DNA of 64,000 nt from Maribacter zhoushanensis. Its GTDB lineage: Bacteria; Bacteroidota; Bacteroidia; Flavobacteriales; Flavobacteriaceae. Position numbers and translations under genes: made by a program. The stretch is from contig NZ_JARKMR010000002.1 of assembly GCF_029350975.1 (NCBI RefSeq), positions 186,001-250,000 of the forward strand. Direction: 5' to 3'. How positions within the stretch are numbered: the stretch's first letter is position 1; each line of letters starts with the position of its first letter. Below are positions 25,431-33,731 of the stretch, in pieces. The notes under the pieces are model-generated. The model was not told where the DNA came from, did not search any database, and saw nothing but the letters and a program-made list of their open reading frames with translations.

Positions 25431-26798
25431 CTAATCGTTTATTTCAATTATTTTAAGTACACGTTTCTTTCTTAAATAAGATTCAATAAGGTAATTAGCA
25501 TCATGAGTACCGTTCATTGGTGTAATAATACTTTCTAAGATATGAATATTATTTATTTGATAGTTTAAATCATAGAAACCAAAGCCTACTAAAGAGCCAT
25601 TTTTAAGTAAAATTGCGCTTTGCTCGCCAATTTCCCTACCCTTGTCTACGACAACAACTTTGTTGGCTTTAATACTATTTTGAGTAGTTGCAGCTATCAC
25701 GCGTTTATTGTATTCTTGTACTTCTTCTTTATTGACACAGGCGCCTTTGCATTTGCCATCATCATAGCTAGAACAATTATTACGAGCTTCACTAATACCG
25801 TTTACTTTCTCGCATAGTTCAAATTCCTTGGTAATTTTATATAAATAATTCTTAGCACTGAAAACACCGTTAAAAAGCCCTATGGGATCTTTACATTCTC
25901 TGTAAGGTTTAATATCTAAAGAAAAATAACCATTCTCGTTAACGCTTTTGCATATAGCGTGACTATACATTCTTTTTTTAGGAATGGAGCTGTATTTAGG
26001 TCTGAGCTTTAAGAGCTCTTCGTGTTCCTTTAAAATTGCAACAAGTTCATTGCCTGTAAGTTCAAAAGTAACTTTTTTAGTGTCTTTGGTTAATTTTCTA
26101 GACTTATCATTGGTCTTGGTAAAAATCTGGTTGACCCTCTTTTTTATATCGCTGGATTTGCTAAGGTGAATAATGTCTCCATCTTTATTATGCATGTAAA
26201 AGACTCCGGTTTTGTTCGGTAAGTCTCGTACGATATCCAATTGCTTTTCAGAAAGTTCACCTTGAGTTTCTTTTCTGATAGTGTCTTTGATGATTATTTT
26301 TTCAGAATCTTTGGCAAGCAATAATTTAAAAAGTTTTATGGTTGCCAAGGCATCTCCATTGGCGCGGTGTCTATCGCTTACCGGTATGCCTAGAGATCGT
26401 ACCAATTTACCTAAACTGTACGATTCCGCATCTGGTAAAAGAAGCTTTGATAAGTCTACGGTACAAAGGGTTTTGCGTTCAAAATTATATCCTAAACGCC
26501 TAAATTCGGTTCTTAGAATTCTATAATCGAACTGGGCATTATGGGCTACAATGACGGTGTCTTCCGTAATTTCTATTATTCGTTTGGCTACCTCATAAAA
26601 TTTAGGTGCCGTTCTAAGCATTTTACTATTAATACCAGTAAGTTTGACCACGAACGGTTGTATTTCCCTTTCAGGATTTACTAAACTTATAAATTTATCA
26701 ACGACTTTTTGTCCATCAAATTTGTGAATAGCAATTTCAGTGATTCCCTCTTCATTGAATTTTCCTCCAGTAGTTTCAATATCTAAAATTGCGTACAT
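25431..26798 (-). CDS. DnaQ-type 3'-5' exonuclease fused to UvrC-like GIY-YIG domain
   Basis: A 455-residue two-domain protein. Residues 1-165 are a DEDDh exonuclease: DIETTG (Asp6, Glu8), VAHNAQFDYRIL, and the HRANGDALAT motif with His and Asp. Residues about 200-290 resemble the UvrC N-terminal GIY-YIG nuclease, but the YIG part reads IIHLSKSSDIKKR, so the Tyr-x-Gly is lost while the Arg and the later Glu (LVAILKEHEELLKLRPKYS) remain. The C-terminal third contains Cys-rich NNCSSYDDGKCKGAC. Such fusions are known in Bacteroidota and Actinobacteria; repair or nucleic-acid trimming is likely. Confidence 0.88.
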   Translation of the reverse strand: MYAILDIETTGGKFNEEGITEIAIHKFDGQKVVDKFISLVNPEREIQPFVVKLTGINSKMLRTAPKFYEVAKRIIEITEDTVIVAHNAQFDYRILRTEFRRLGYNFERKTLCTVDLSKLLLPDAESYSLGKLVRSLGIPVSDRHRANGDALATIKLFKLLLAKDSEKIIIKDTIRKETQGELSEKQLDIVRDLPNKTGVFYMHNKDGDIIHLSKSSDIKKRVNQIFTKTNDKSRKLTKDTKKVTFELTGNELVAILKEHEELLKLRPKYSSIPKKRMYSHAICKSVNENGYFSLDIKPYRECKDPIGLFNGVFSAKNYLYKITKEFELCEKVNGISEARNNCSSYDDGKCKGACVNKEEVQEYNKRVIAATTQNSIKANKVVVVDKGREIGEQSAILLKNGSLVGFGFYDLNYQINNIHILESIITPMNGTHDANYLIESYLRKKRVLKIIEIND

Positions 26799-26838
26799 GT
26801 ATTATAATATAATTTATGGGGTGGTAGTGTTTTAGATA

Positions 26839-27492
26839 TTAATTTCTAGACCCAAAGATACTACTTCCTATACGTACCATGGTACTGCCTTCTTCAATTG
26901 CGATTTTATAATCACCGCTCATACCCATAGAGAGCGTAGTAAAATCAGTATAGTTACTTTTAAGTTTTGTAAAAAGCGATTTTAAACCGCTAAACTCTTT
27001 ACGAATCTGTTCAAGGTTATCGGTAAAGGTAGCCATACCCATGAGGCCAACAATTTTTACATTTTTGTAAGCCTTAAATTGTTCGTTGTCTACCAATTCA
27101 AGTAGTTCTTCTTCATTAAACCCAAATTTTGTGTCTTCTTCGGCAATATGCACCTGAAGCAAACATGAAATAATACGATTATGTTTTTCCGCTTGTTTAT
27201 TTATTTCTGCCAATAACCTTGGGCTGTCAACACCATGAACCAAAGAAACGTACTCAGCCATATATTTGACTTTATTACGCTGTAAGTGACCAATCATATG
27301 CCACTCTATGTCTTTTGGCAAATTCTCCCACTTTTCTGTCATTTCTTGAACCCTGTTCTCTCCAAAAATACGCTGTCCTTCATCATATGCTTCTTGAATA
27401 TATGACATAGGTTTTGTCTTAGAAACGGCAACTAGGGTTACTGTATCATGGATGGTTTTATTAATGGCTAATAGATTTTCTTTTATAGACAT
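26839..27492 (-). CDS. YggS-family PLP-binding protein
   Basis: Cytoplasmic pyridoxal-phosphate homeostasis protein of 217 residues, a TIM-barrel related to alanine racemase N-terminal domains but without racemase activity. The PLP lysine is in LVAVSKTKP, and other family marks are FGENRVQEM, WHMIGHLQRNK, HGVDSPRLL, GLMGMATF and the closing SMGMSGDYKIAIEEGSTMVR with VRIGSSIFG. It lies 23 bp downstream of the 3-hydroxyacyl-CoA dehydrogenase gene in the same direction. Confidence 0.93.
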   Translation of the reverse strand: MSIKENLLAINKTIHDTVTLVAVSKTKPMSYIQEAYDEGQRIFGENRVQEMTEKWENLPKDIEWHMIGHLQRNKVKYMAEYVSLVHGVDSPRLLAEINKQAEKHNRIISCLLQVHIAEEDTKFGFNEEELLELVDNEQFKAYKNVKIVGLMGMATFTDNLEQIRKEFSGLKSLFTKLKSNYTDFTTLSMGMSGDYKIAIEEGSTMVRIGSSIFGSRN

Positions 27493-27515
27493 ATAAATTT
27501 CAATTCTAATATGCT

Positions 27516-28406
27516 TTATTTAGTGAACTGGTCAGATACTACTTCCGCCTTTCTACTTTCTGAATAATCATAAAACCCTTCTCCAGATTTTACTCCCTTC
27601 TTACCTGCCATAACCATATTTACAAGTAATGGTGATGGAGCGTATTTCGGATTTTTGAATCCGTCATACATTACGTTCAGTATAGAAAGGCAAACGTCTA
27701 ACCCAATAAAATCAGCTAATTGTAATGGTCCCATAGGGTGTGCCATGCCTAATTTCATTACCGTGTCTATTTCTTCAACACCTGCAACGCCATGATGTAA
27801 CGTTTCAATAGCTTCATTAATCATGGGCATTAAAATTCTATTTGCCACAAAACCAGGGTAATCATTGACTTCAGTAGGGGTCTTTCCTAATTTTTTGGAA
27901 AGTTCCATAATTGCATCTGTAGTCTCGTTAGAGGTGCTATAACCACGAATTATTTCAACCAATTTCATTATCGGTACCGGATTCATAAAGTGCATTCCAA
28001 TAACCTTTTCAGGTCTACTGGTAGCTGCGGCAATTTGTGTAATAGATATTGAAGAAGTGTTAGAGGCTAAAATGGTATTTGCATCACAAACCTCATCTAA
28101 CTCTTTAAAAATTTTAAGCTTAATCGTTACATTTTCTGTGGCGGCTTCAATAGCAAGGTCTACTTTTGAAACACCAGATTTCAATGCTGTAAAAGACGTA
28201 ATATTATTAAGTGTGCCTTCTTTGTCCGATTCACTTATTTTTTCTTTTGCCACCATACGGTCAAGATTCTTTGATATGGTAGCAAGACCTTTATCTAAGG
28301 ATTCTTTAGAAACATCTATTAGGTGGACTTGAAATCCGTTTTGGGCAAATACGTGGGCAATTCCGTTACCCATTGTACCTGCACCTATAACTGCAATTGT
28401 TTTCAT
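27516..28406 (-). CDS. 3-hydroxybutyryl/3-hydroxyacyl-CoA dehydrogenase
   Basis: NAD-dependent dehydrogenase of 296 residues that interconverts 3-hydroxyacyl-CoA and 3-ketoacyl-CoA. The Rossmann motif GAGTMGNGIAHVFAQNGFQV is at the N-terminus, SNTSSISITQIA and the catalytic His in VIGMHFMNPVP follow, and the C-terminal dimer domain has NDYPGFVANRILMPMINEA and KLGMGHPMGPLQLAD-like sequence (MAHPMGPLQLADFIGLD). It overlaps the oxidoreductase gene upstream by 4 bp. It may act in branched-chain, fatty acid or polyhydroxybutyrate metabolism. Confidence 0.93.
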   Translation of the reverse strand: MKTIAVIGAGTMGNGIAHVFAQNGFQVHLIDVSKESLDKGLATISKNLDRMVAKEKISESDKEGTLNNITSFTALKSGVSKVDLAIEAATENVTIKLKIFKELDEVCDANTILASNTSSISITQIAAATSRPEKVIGMHFMNPVPIMKLVEIIRGYSTSNETTDAIMELSKKLGKTPTEVNDYPGFVANRILMPMINEAIETLHHGVAGVEEIDTVMKLGMAHPMGPLQLADFIGLDVCLSILNVMYDGFKNPKYAPSPLLVNMVMAGKKGVKSGEGFYDYSESRKAEVVSDQFTK

Positions 28407-29377
28407 ATTTTATTTGGATTAAAGGCTGCAATAATTTGTAATGCAACTTTTAGTGCTTGAGTACCTTGTTTTAAACTTACTACCGGAGTTGTGTTGTCAT
28501 TGATTGCGTCTGCAAAAGATTCTAGCTCATCTAAAATGGCATTGTTCGTCTCAATAGACGGGTTTTCAAAATAAATCTGTTTTTTTATACCCTCGGCGTT
28601 TTGTAGTATCATGTCAAAATCTCCAGGTTCTTTAGGGGCATCTTTCATCTTAACAACTTCAACTTTCTTTTCAAGAAAATCTACGGATATATACGCGTCT
28701 TTTTGAAAGAAGCGTGATTTTCTCATGTTCTTTAAAGAAATTCTACTGGCCGTTAAATTTGCTACGCATCCGTTGGCAAATTCTAATCTAGCATTTGCAA
28801 TATCTGGAGATTGACTTATTACAGATACTCCGCTAGCATTTACTTGTATAACTTCAGAATTTACTACACTTAAAATAGCATCGATATCATGAATCATTAA
28901 ATCTAATACAACAGGAACATCAGTACCTCTGGGATTAAACTCGGCTAATCTATGGGCCTCAATAAACATAGGCTCTTTTATTGCGTGTTTAACAGAAGTG
29001 AATGCAGGGTTAAAACGTTCAACATGTCCTACCTGTCCTTTTACTCCATGTTTCTCTTCTAAATCAAGTAAGGAATTAGCTTCTTCAAGAGTGTGAGTAA
29101 TAGGTTTTTCTATAAATATATGTTTACTTTTTTCAATTGCTTTTTTTGCACAATCGTAATGAGAAAGAGTAGGGGTAACAATATCAACAACGTCTACAGC
29201 ATCAATTAATTCGTCTAGACTTTTGAAATATGTATATCCAAATTCAGAACTAACTTTTTCTCCATTAGAACTATCGGCATCGTAGAAACCAACTAGTTCA
29301 TATTTTTTAGATTCGTTTAGAAGTCTAAGGTGTATCTTACCTAGATGCCCAGCTCCCAAAACACCAACTTTTAACAT
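28403..29377 (-). CDS. Gfo/Idh/MocA-family oxidoreductase
   Basis: Putative NAD(P)-dependent dehydrogenase of 324 residues. The ATG at 29377 is preferred to a TTG at 29395 because a -7 promoter box lies over the latter. The Rossmann motif is VGVLGAGHLGKIHLRLL, and IFIEKPITHTLEEANSLL is the family's E-K-P motif. The substrate-domain residues include HDIDAILSVV. Substrates are usually sugars or related polyols, but none can be named. The stop overlaps the next gene by 4 bp, so it starts a three-gene operon with the dehydrogenase and YggS genes. Confidence 0.87.
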   Translation of the reverse strand: MLKVGVLGAGHLGKIHLRLLNESKKYELVGFYDADSSNGEKVSSEFGYTYFKSLDELIDAVDVVDIVTPTLSHYDCAKKAIEKSKHIFIEKPITHTLEEANSLLDLEEKHGVKGQVGHVERFNPAFTSVKHAIKEPMFIEAHRLAEFNPRGTDVPVVLDLMIHDIDAILSVVNSEVIQVNASGVSVISQSPDIANARLEFANGCVANLTASRISLKNMRKSRFFQKDAYISVDFLEKKVEVVKMKDAPKEPGDFDMILQNAEGIKKQIYFENPSIETNNAILDELESFADAINDNTTPVVSLKQGTQALKVALQIIAAFNPNKI

Positions 29378-29392
29378 TTGTTTCGTTTTTCC

Positions 29393-29400
29393 CAAAAATA
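29393..29400 (-). promoter_or_regulatory. -7 promoter box of the oxidoreductase operon
   Basis: On the minus strand the sequence reads TATTTTTG, an exact TAnnTTTG match, 15 bp before the ATG at 29377. A 6-bp inverted repeat, gcatag (29402-29407) and ctatgc (29423-29428), lies immediately upstream of the box. Confidence 0.5.
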
Positions 29401-29496
29401 CGCATAGTTAGGTAGTTTTATCCTATGCAGGATTTCAATTTTAGAAAAAATAAGGATAAGTTTTTGTTGGTTCTTCCGTCGTTTAAAGAACTTTAT

Positions 29497-29504
29497 TAAC
29501 TTTG
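29497..29504 (+). promoter_or_regulatory. -7 promoter box of pcm
   Basis: TAACTTTG is an exact TAnnTTTG match 19 bp before the proposed TTG start of pcm at 29524, giving a short leader of about a dozen bases. Confidence 0.5.
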
Positions 29505-29523
29505 AAGGACAAACCGACTACCA

Positions 29524-30165
29524 TTGAAAGATACCTTAAAACACAGGGGCATGCGCAACCATTTAGCGCAAGTATTGATAGACAAAGGAATAGCTGATAA
29601 AAACGTTCTGGATGCCGTTAGAGAAATACCTAGACATTTGTTTATGGATAGTAGTTTTGAGGGGCATGCCTATCAAAACAAAGCATTTCCCATTGCTGCA
29701 AACCAAACAATTTCTCACCCGTACACCGTTGCATTTCAAACTGAATTATTAGAACTTGAACAAGGGCAGAAAGTATTAGAAATTGGTACTGGTAGCGGCT
29801 ACCAAACAGCAGTACTTTTAAAATTAAAAGTTAAGGTTTATACAGTTGAAAGACAGTTAGAATTATTTAAAAAGACCAGTATCTTTTTTAAAAAAATGGG
29901 GTACAGACCTAAGCAAGTAATCTTTGGTGATGGTTATAAAGGTTTACCTAAAGAAGCTCCTTTTGATCGTATAATAGTAACGGCCGGGGCGCCGGCAGTA
30001 CCTAAGGCTTTGTTATCGCAATTAAAAGTAGGGGGTAGGTTAGTTATACCTATTGGTTTTGAAGAACAAATAATGACATTGTTCGTGAGAACTACTGAAA
30101 AAGAATTTTCAAAGACAGAATACGGTTCATTCAGGTTTGTGCCCTTGCTGGAAAATAAAAACTAG
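29524..30165 (+). CDS. pcm: Protein-L-isoaspartate O-methyltransferase
   Basis: Repair methyltransferase of 213 residues that uses SAM to convert isoaspartyl residues of aged proteins. The N-terminal KHRGMRNHLAQVLIDKGI, the substrate loop around FPIAANQTISHPYTVAFQ and the SAM motif VLEIGTGSGYQTAVL are typical, followed by DRIIVTAGAPAVPKALLSQL. The TTG at 29524 is chosen because family members begin with an MKDT-like sequence; the ATG at 29551 is the alternative. The stop codon shares the CTAG tetranucleotide with the convergent smpB stop. Confidence 0.93.
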   Translation: MKDTLKHRGMRNHLAQVLIDKGIADKNVLDAVREIPRHLFMDSSFEGHAYQNKAFPIAANQTISHPYTVAFQTELLELEQGQKVLEIGTGSGYQTAVLLKLKVKVYTVERQLELFKKTSIFFKKMGYRPKQVIFGDGYKGLPKEAPFDRIIVTAGAPAVPKALLSQLKVGGRLVIPIGFEEQIMTLFVRTTEKEFSKTEYGSFRFVPLLENKN

Positions 30166-30623
30166 CCGTTGAAATTCTTTTTAATACGATCAAGGTCCCT
30201 CTTGTTGTCGCGATCTTTAATGGACTCTCTTTTATCGTAAAGCTTTTTACCTTTGGCCAATGCAATTTGCATTTTTGCAAAACCTCTTTCGTTTACAAAT
30301 ACACGAAGCGGTACAATAGTTAAACCAGAGGTATTTACTTCTTTGCTAAGTTTTTTAAGTTCTCTTCTTTGTAAAAGTAATTTACGAGCAGCTTTTGGTT
30401 TGTGGTTAAAGTATGATGCATGAGAATATTCATCTATCTGCATATTGATAACAAATAGCTCATCTCTATCGTTAAATTCACAAAAACTTTCTGATATAGA
30501 AGCTCGTCCTTCTCTTATAGCCTTAATCTCGGTACCTGCCAAAACGATACCGGCTGTATATTTATCCAAAAGCTCGTATTCAAAACGAGCTCTTTTGTTC
30601 TTAATGTTTATAGTATTCTGCAT
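30162..30623 (-). CDS. smpB: tmRNA-binding protein SmpB
   Basis: RNA-binding protein of 153 residues that delivers tmRNA to stalled ribosomes in trans-translation. The start at 30623 (MQNTINIKNKRARFEYELLD) matches the family N-terminus; an upstream in-frame start at 30644 lies before the promoter box. The core is GIVLAGTEIKAIREGRASIS, and the C-terminal basic tail KLYDKRESIKDRDNKRDLDRI enters the mRNA channel. The tmRNA gene itself is not in this window. It overlaps pcm tail to tail by 4 bp. Confidence 0.96.
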   Translation of the reverse strand: MQNTINIKNKRARFEYELLDKYTAGIVLAGTEIKAIREGRASISESFCEFNDRDELFVINMQIDEYSHASYFNHKPKAARKLLLQRRELKKLSKEVNTSGLTIVPLRVFVNERGFAKMQIALAKGKKLYDKRESIKDRDNKRDLDRIKKNFNG

Positions 30624-30629
30624 TACAGG

Positions 30630-30637
30630 CAAAAGTA
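30630..30637 (-). promoter_or_regulatory. -7 promoter box of smpB
   Basis: The minus strand reads TACTTTTG, an exact TAnnTTTG match, only 6 bp before the smpB ATG. If real, transcription would begin at or beside the start codon, giving a leaderless or nearly leaderless mRNA. Confidence 0.4.
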
Positions 30638-30702
30638 AGAACATTTCAATGAATGTCTTAGCCTTTTAAAAGTTATTGCTAACGATATTGTTTACTGATT
30701 TT

Positions 30703-31245
30703 TTAATCTGGGCAGTTACAATTGAAAATAAGTTTTTCTACGGATGATATGCCGTTTATGATTTTAACGATAAACAAAGTTCCGTTTTCGCTATCATCAA
30801 TATCAAAATACTTTTGTTCGTCGATTAGTTTATTAACAAATTCAGGAGTAGTGTTACTGTGTCCAACAATTAAAACATTACTGTTTAAGTTATCGCTTTT
30901 AAACTGGGCGATGTCAATGGTGCTAGGGTCATAATACTGTACATCAATGTTTTGCTTTACCGAGGTAGGTGCAGCGGTCATTGCGGTTCTGTTATAGTCT
31001 GTAGAATAAATAGCGTTTAATTCTGTGTCGGCTAGAATTTCTGCCCAATGCATAGCTCTTCCCAAGCCTTTTTGGTTGAGTTCAGGGTCAGAATCATCAG
31101 GATTATTTCTATTTTTTTCAGCATGTCTGATAAGATAAAAAGTCGAAATTGAAGTTTCTTCTTGCGATGTTTCAACTACTGGCTCATCTTTGCAAGAAAG
31201 ATTGATTGCCAGAAAAATTAAAAGAACAATTTTTAATGCTTTCAT
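30703..31245 (-). CDS. Histidine phosphatase (SixA-like) lipoprotein
   Basis: A 180-residue lipoprotein of the phosphoglycerate-mutase/histidine phosphatase superfamily. The signal peptide ends in NLSC (Cys18). The phosphorylated His is in FYLIRHAEKN, the second active-site His in VLIVGHSNTT, and an Arg in YSTDYNRTAMTA completes the pocket. The substrate is unknown; lipid-anchored family members act outside the cytoplasm, so a phosphorylated metabolite in the periplasm is possible. It stands alone. Confidence 0.88.
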   Translation of the reverse strand: MKALKIVLLIFLAINLSCKDEPVVETSQEETSISTFYLIRHAEKNRNNPDDSDPELNQKGLGRAMHWAEILADTELNAIYSTDYNRTAMTAAPTSVKQNIDVQYYDPSTIDIAQFKSDNLNSNVLIVGHSNTTPEFVNKLIDEQKYFDIDDSENGTLFIVKIINGISSVEKLIFNCNCPD

Positions 31246-31329
31246 GAAATTTTGTTTGGTGTATTAATTTAATAACTAAAATTAGTTCAAAATAGTACTA
31301 TAAATAGTCTATTTTTTGTTTTTTTGCAT

Positions 31330-32967
31330 ATGAAAAAATTTTGTGGGGCGCTTCTTATTGGTTTTGTAGTTCTAGGTATTAAGGCCCAAGAGGTCATACT
31401 TCCTACTGATTTTAGGCAGCAAAATATTACTGAATATAATAGTAGTCTAATCAATCCTGCTTATAGCTTAGACCGTAATAATGCTTCTTCAGTGGCATTG
31501 TGGGCAAGGTGGCAATGGCAATCTTATGATGCAGACCCAACTTCTCTATTTTTAAATTATACAGCAAGATTAAATGATGTATCTGCTGCAGGTGTTGGTT
31601 TTTTTCAGCATAATACAGGTGTTTTCTTAAATACCGGTGCAGCTCTTAATTATGCTCATACTATAGAATTAAGTGAGGGAGTTATTTTAGGAGTTGGTTT
31701 AAACGTATTTGCTTTTCAACAGAAGTTGGCAGACGATCGTTTTTTTATACCTAACCCAATACAGACTTCCGCAGAAAATGATTTTATTTTGCAAATGGCA
31801 CCGGGTGTTAATTTGAGTATTGATAGGTTTAATATAGGTTTGGTTTCAGAAAATCTATTTGATTATAATTTCTCTTCCAATGAGCGCAACACAAGTCCTG
31901 AGGATAGAATGTTTCAAGCATTGGTAAGTTATGATATTCCAGTTAGTATTTTAAGTTCAGATGATAGTTCTGTATTAAGACCTATGTTGTATTATAAGAC
32001 CATTCCTGGGTTGGATAATCAGATAGGGTTGACAACATTGTTGACAACAAACAAATATTGGGCACAAGCGGGCTATAATAGTTTTTATGGATTCTCCGGT
32101 GGTGTTGGTGGACGTTTCTTTAAGAGATTATCTTTTGGTGCCTTAGTTGAAGTGGGTACAAGTTCAGATTTAAAAGGTCAAGACCCGTCATTTGAATTGG
32201 TGACATCTTATAAATTGGGAACACTACAAACGCCAGAAGAAAAACTTGAAGAGCAATTACTTGCGGAGGAGAAAAAGCAAAAGGAAGAAGCCCTTGTAAA
32301 GCAAGAGGAGAATGTTATCGTATCTAACGAACTGACTAAGGCAGAAAAGTTGGCTCTTAAAAGGGAATCAAAGAAGCAGGAGCGTTTAGCTTTAATAGAA
32401 AGTAATAGAATAAAAGATTCCATTCAAAATGCCACAAGTACATCTAAACTGGTCGTAAAAGAATCAAGAAGAGATATTAGAAGACGAAGAGACTCTATAG
32501 AAAATGCAAGAGCAGAACAGGCTATGGCATCAGCTAAGGCTTTAAAGCAACAAAAAACGCAAGATTCTATAGCGACAGTAGAGAAAAATAAAGCAGCGGC
32601 TTTAGCCTTGGCTCAACAACGAAGACAAGATTCTATTGCTCAAAGTCAAGCATTGGCAATGAAAAATGAAGTCGTAAAAGTTAGAGCTGGTGAAAAGTAT
32701 GAGGAGGTAACCAAAGAAGGCTCTTTAGAACCAGGGTATTATTTGATAGCAAATGTGTTTGGTACTAAAAAGTACTTAAACGCTTTTATTGCAGATATGC
32801 AAAAGCGTGGAATCAATGCTAAATCGTTCTTAAGACAAAAGAATAAATATAATTATGTGTATTTGGCTAAATACAATTTCATAAAAGAAGCCAGAGAAGC
32901 TAGGGACTCTAAGCTTGGAGGAAAATACACTGATAAATTATGGATATTCAGGGTAACGGGCGAATAA
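31330..32967 (+). CDS. PorP/SprF-type outer-membrane protein fused to a SPOR-like domain
   Basis: A 545-residue exported protein. The ATG at 31330 is preferred to TTG at 31324 and opens on a signal peptide (MKKFCGALLIGFVVLGIKAQ). Residues about 20-300 are a PorP/SprF barrel of the type IX secretion and gliding systems (QNITEYNSSLINPAYSL, GVGFFQHNTGVF, LRPMLYYKTIPGLDNQIGL). Residues about 305-455 are a highly charged coiled-coil linker with repeated RxDSI and AL-Q blocks. The last 85 residues (GYYLIANVFGTKKYLNAFIADM, NYVYLAKYNF) look like a peptidoglycan-binding SPOR domain. It may tether the secretion or gliding apparatus to the cell wall. Confidence 0.85.
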   Translation: MKKFCGALLIGFVVLGIKAQEVILPTDFRQQNITEYNSSLINPAYSLDRNNASSVALWARWQWQSYDADPTSLFLNYTARLNDVSAAGVGFFQHNTGVFLNTGAALNYAHTIELSEGVILGVGLNVFAFQQKLADDRFFIPNPIQTSAENDFILQMAPGVNLSIDRFNIGLVSENLFDYNFSSNERNTSPEDRMFQALVSYDIPVSILSSDDSSVLRPMLYYKTIPGLDNQIGLTTLLTTNKYWAQAGYNSFYGFSGGVGGRFFKRLSFGALVEVGTSSDLKGQDPSFELVTSYKLGTLQTPEEKLEEQLLAEEKKQKEEALVKQEENVIVSNELTKAEKLALKRESKKQERLALIESNRIKDSIQNATSTSKLVVKESRRDIRRRRDSIENARAEQAMASAKALKQQKTQDSIATVEKNKAAALALAQQRRQDSIAQSQALAMKNEVVKVRAGEKYEEVTKEGSLEPGYYLIANVFGTKKYLNAFIADMQKRGINAKSFLRQKNKYNYVYLAKYNFIKEAREARDSKLGGKYTDKLWIFRVTGE

Positions 32968-33024
32968 TATACTTTTTCGGTATTTGGCTTTTTCTTAATA
33001 AGTAATAAACTACTATAAGAATGT

Positions 33025-33618
33025 TTACTTCAATTCTCTTTTAATTAGAACATCTAAGTACGTTACCGTATTCAATAAGTATTTACGATCCTTGGTAATA
33101 GTAGCCATTGAAATTGCACCTTGAATAATCGTAAATAATTGTTTTGAAAATTGTAATGGAGATACTGGTAGTTTAAACTCTCCGTTATTTATGCCGTTTT
33201 CAAAGACTAAGGCTATTTTTCCTTCAATTTCCTTAATTGTTTCTTTAGCTGCGGCAGCAAGTAGCTTGTTGTTGTGTTGAGCATCTATACCAACATTTAA
33301 AATGGGGCAACCACCCATTTTCATAGTAAAGATGTCGTATTTTTTATAAAAGTCAAGTAGATTTTCAATTTTAGCAATAGCCTTTCCTTCAATTGATAAA
33401 TGCTCGTCAACAGCAGTAAGCAATAAGCTTCTATTGAATTCGAATGCAGCTAAAGCCAGCGCTTCTTTGTTTTCAAAATTACCATAAAGTGCACCCTTGG
33501 TTAAATTGGTAGCATCGGTTAAATCACTCATACTAGTACCTACATACCCGTGTTTGTTGAATACAGGCGCGACAGTCTCAATAATGAATGCGGTTGTTCT
33601 TTCGGCTTTGGTTGACAT
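33025..33618 (-). CDS. TetR/AcrR-family transcriptional regulator
   Basis: One-component repressor of 197 residues. The N-terminal HTH is visible in KHGYVGTSMSDLTDATNLTKGALYGNFENKEALA (residues about 22-55), the T-x-x-L-x-x-x-x-G-x-x-K-G-x-L-Y-x-H/N-F pattern of TetR proteins. The C-terminal ligand domain contains PILNVGIDAQHNN. Its inducer and target are unknown. It is convergent with the PorP gene, and its own upstream gap is shared with the clpB terminator. Confidence 0.9.
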   Translation of the reverse strand: MSTKAERTTAFIIETVAPVFNKHGYVGTSMSDLTDATNLTKGALYGNFENKEALALAAFEFNRSLLLTAVDEHLSIEGKAIAKIENLLDFYKKYDIFTMKMGGCPILNVGIDAQHNNKLLAAAAKETIKEIEGKIALVFENGINNGEFKLPVSPLQFSKQLFTIIQGAISMATITKDRKYLLNTVTYLDVLIKRELK

Positions 33619-33676
33619 AATAGACTGTTTTAATGCGAATATAAATAATCTATACTGTATGGTATATATTGTTTAT

Positions 33677-33713
33677 AAAAAAAAGCGTCCATATATTTAA
33701 TATGAACGCTTTT
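33677..33713 (-). terminator. Intrinsic terminator of clpB
   Basis: Read on the minus strand, aaaagcg pairs with cgctttt through an extended stem (arms aaaagcgt and acgctttt plus catat/atatg, with one G-U pair), and the stem ends in a run of eight T. It begins 18 bp after the clpB stop. Confidence 0.85.
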
Positions 33714-33731
33714 CTAACAATTTTTTAAAAA

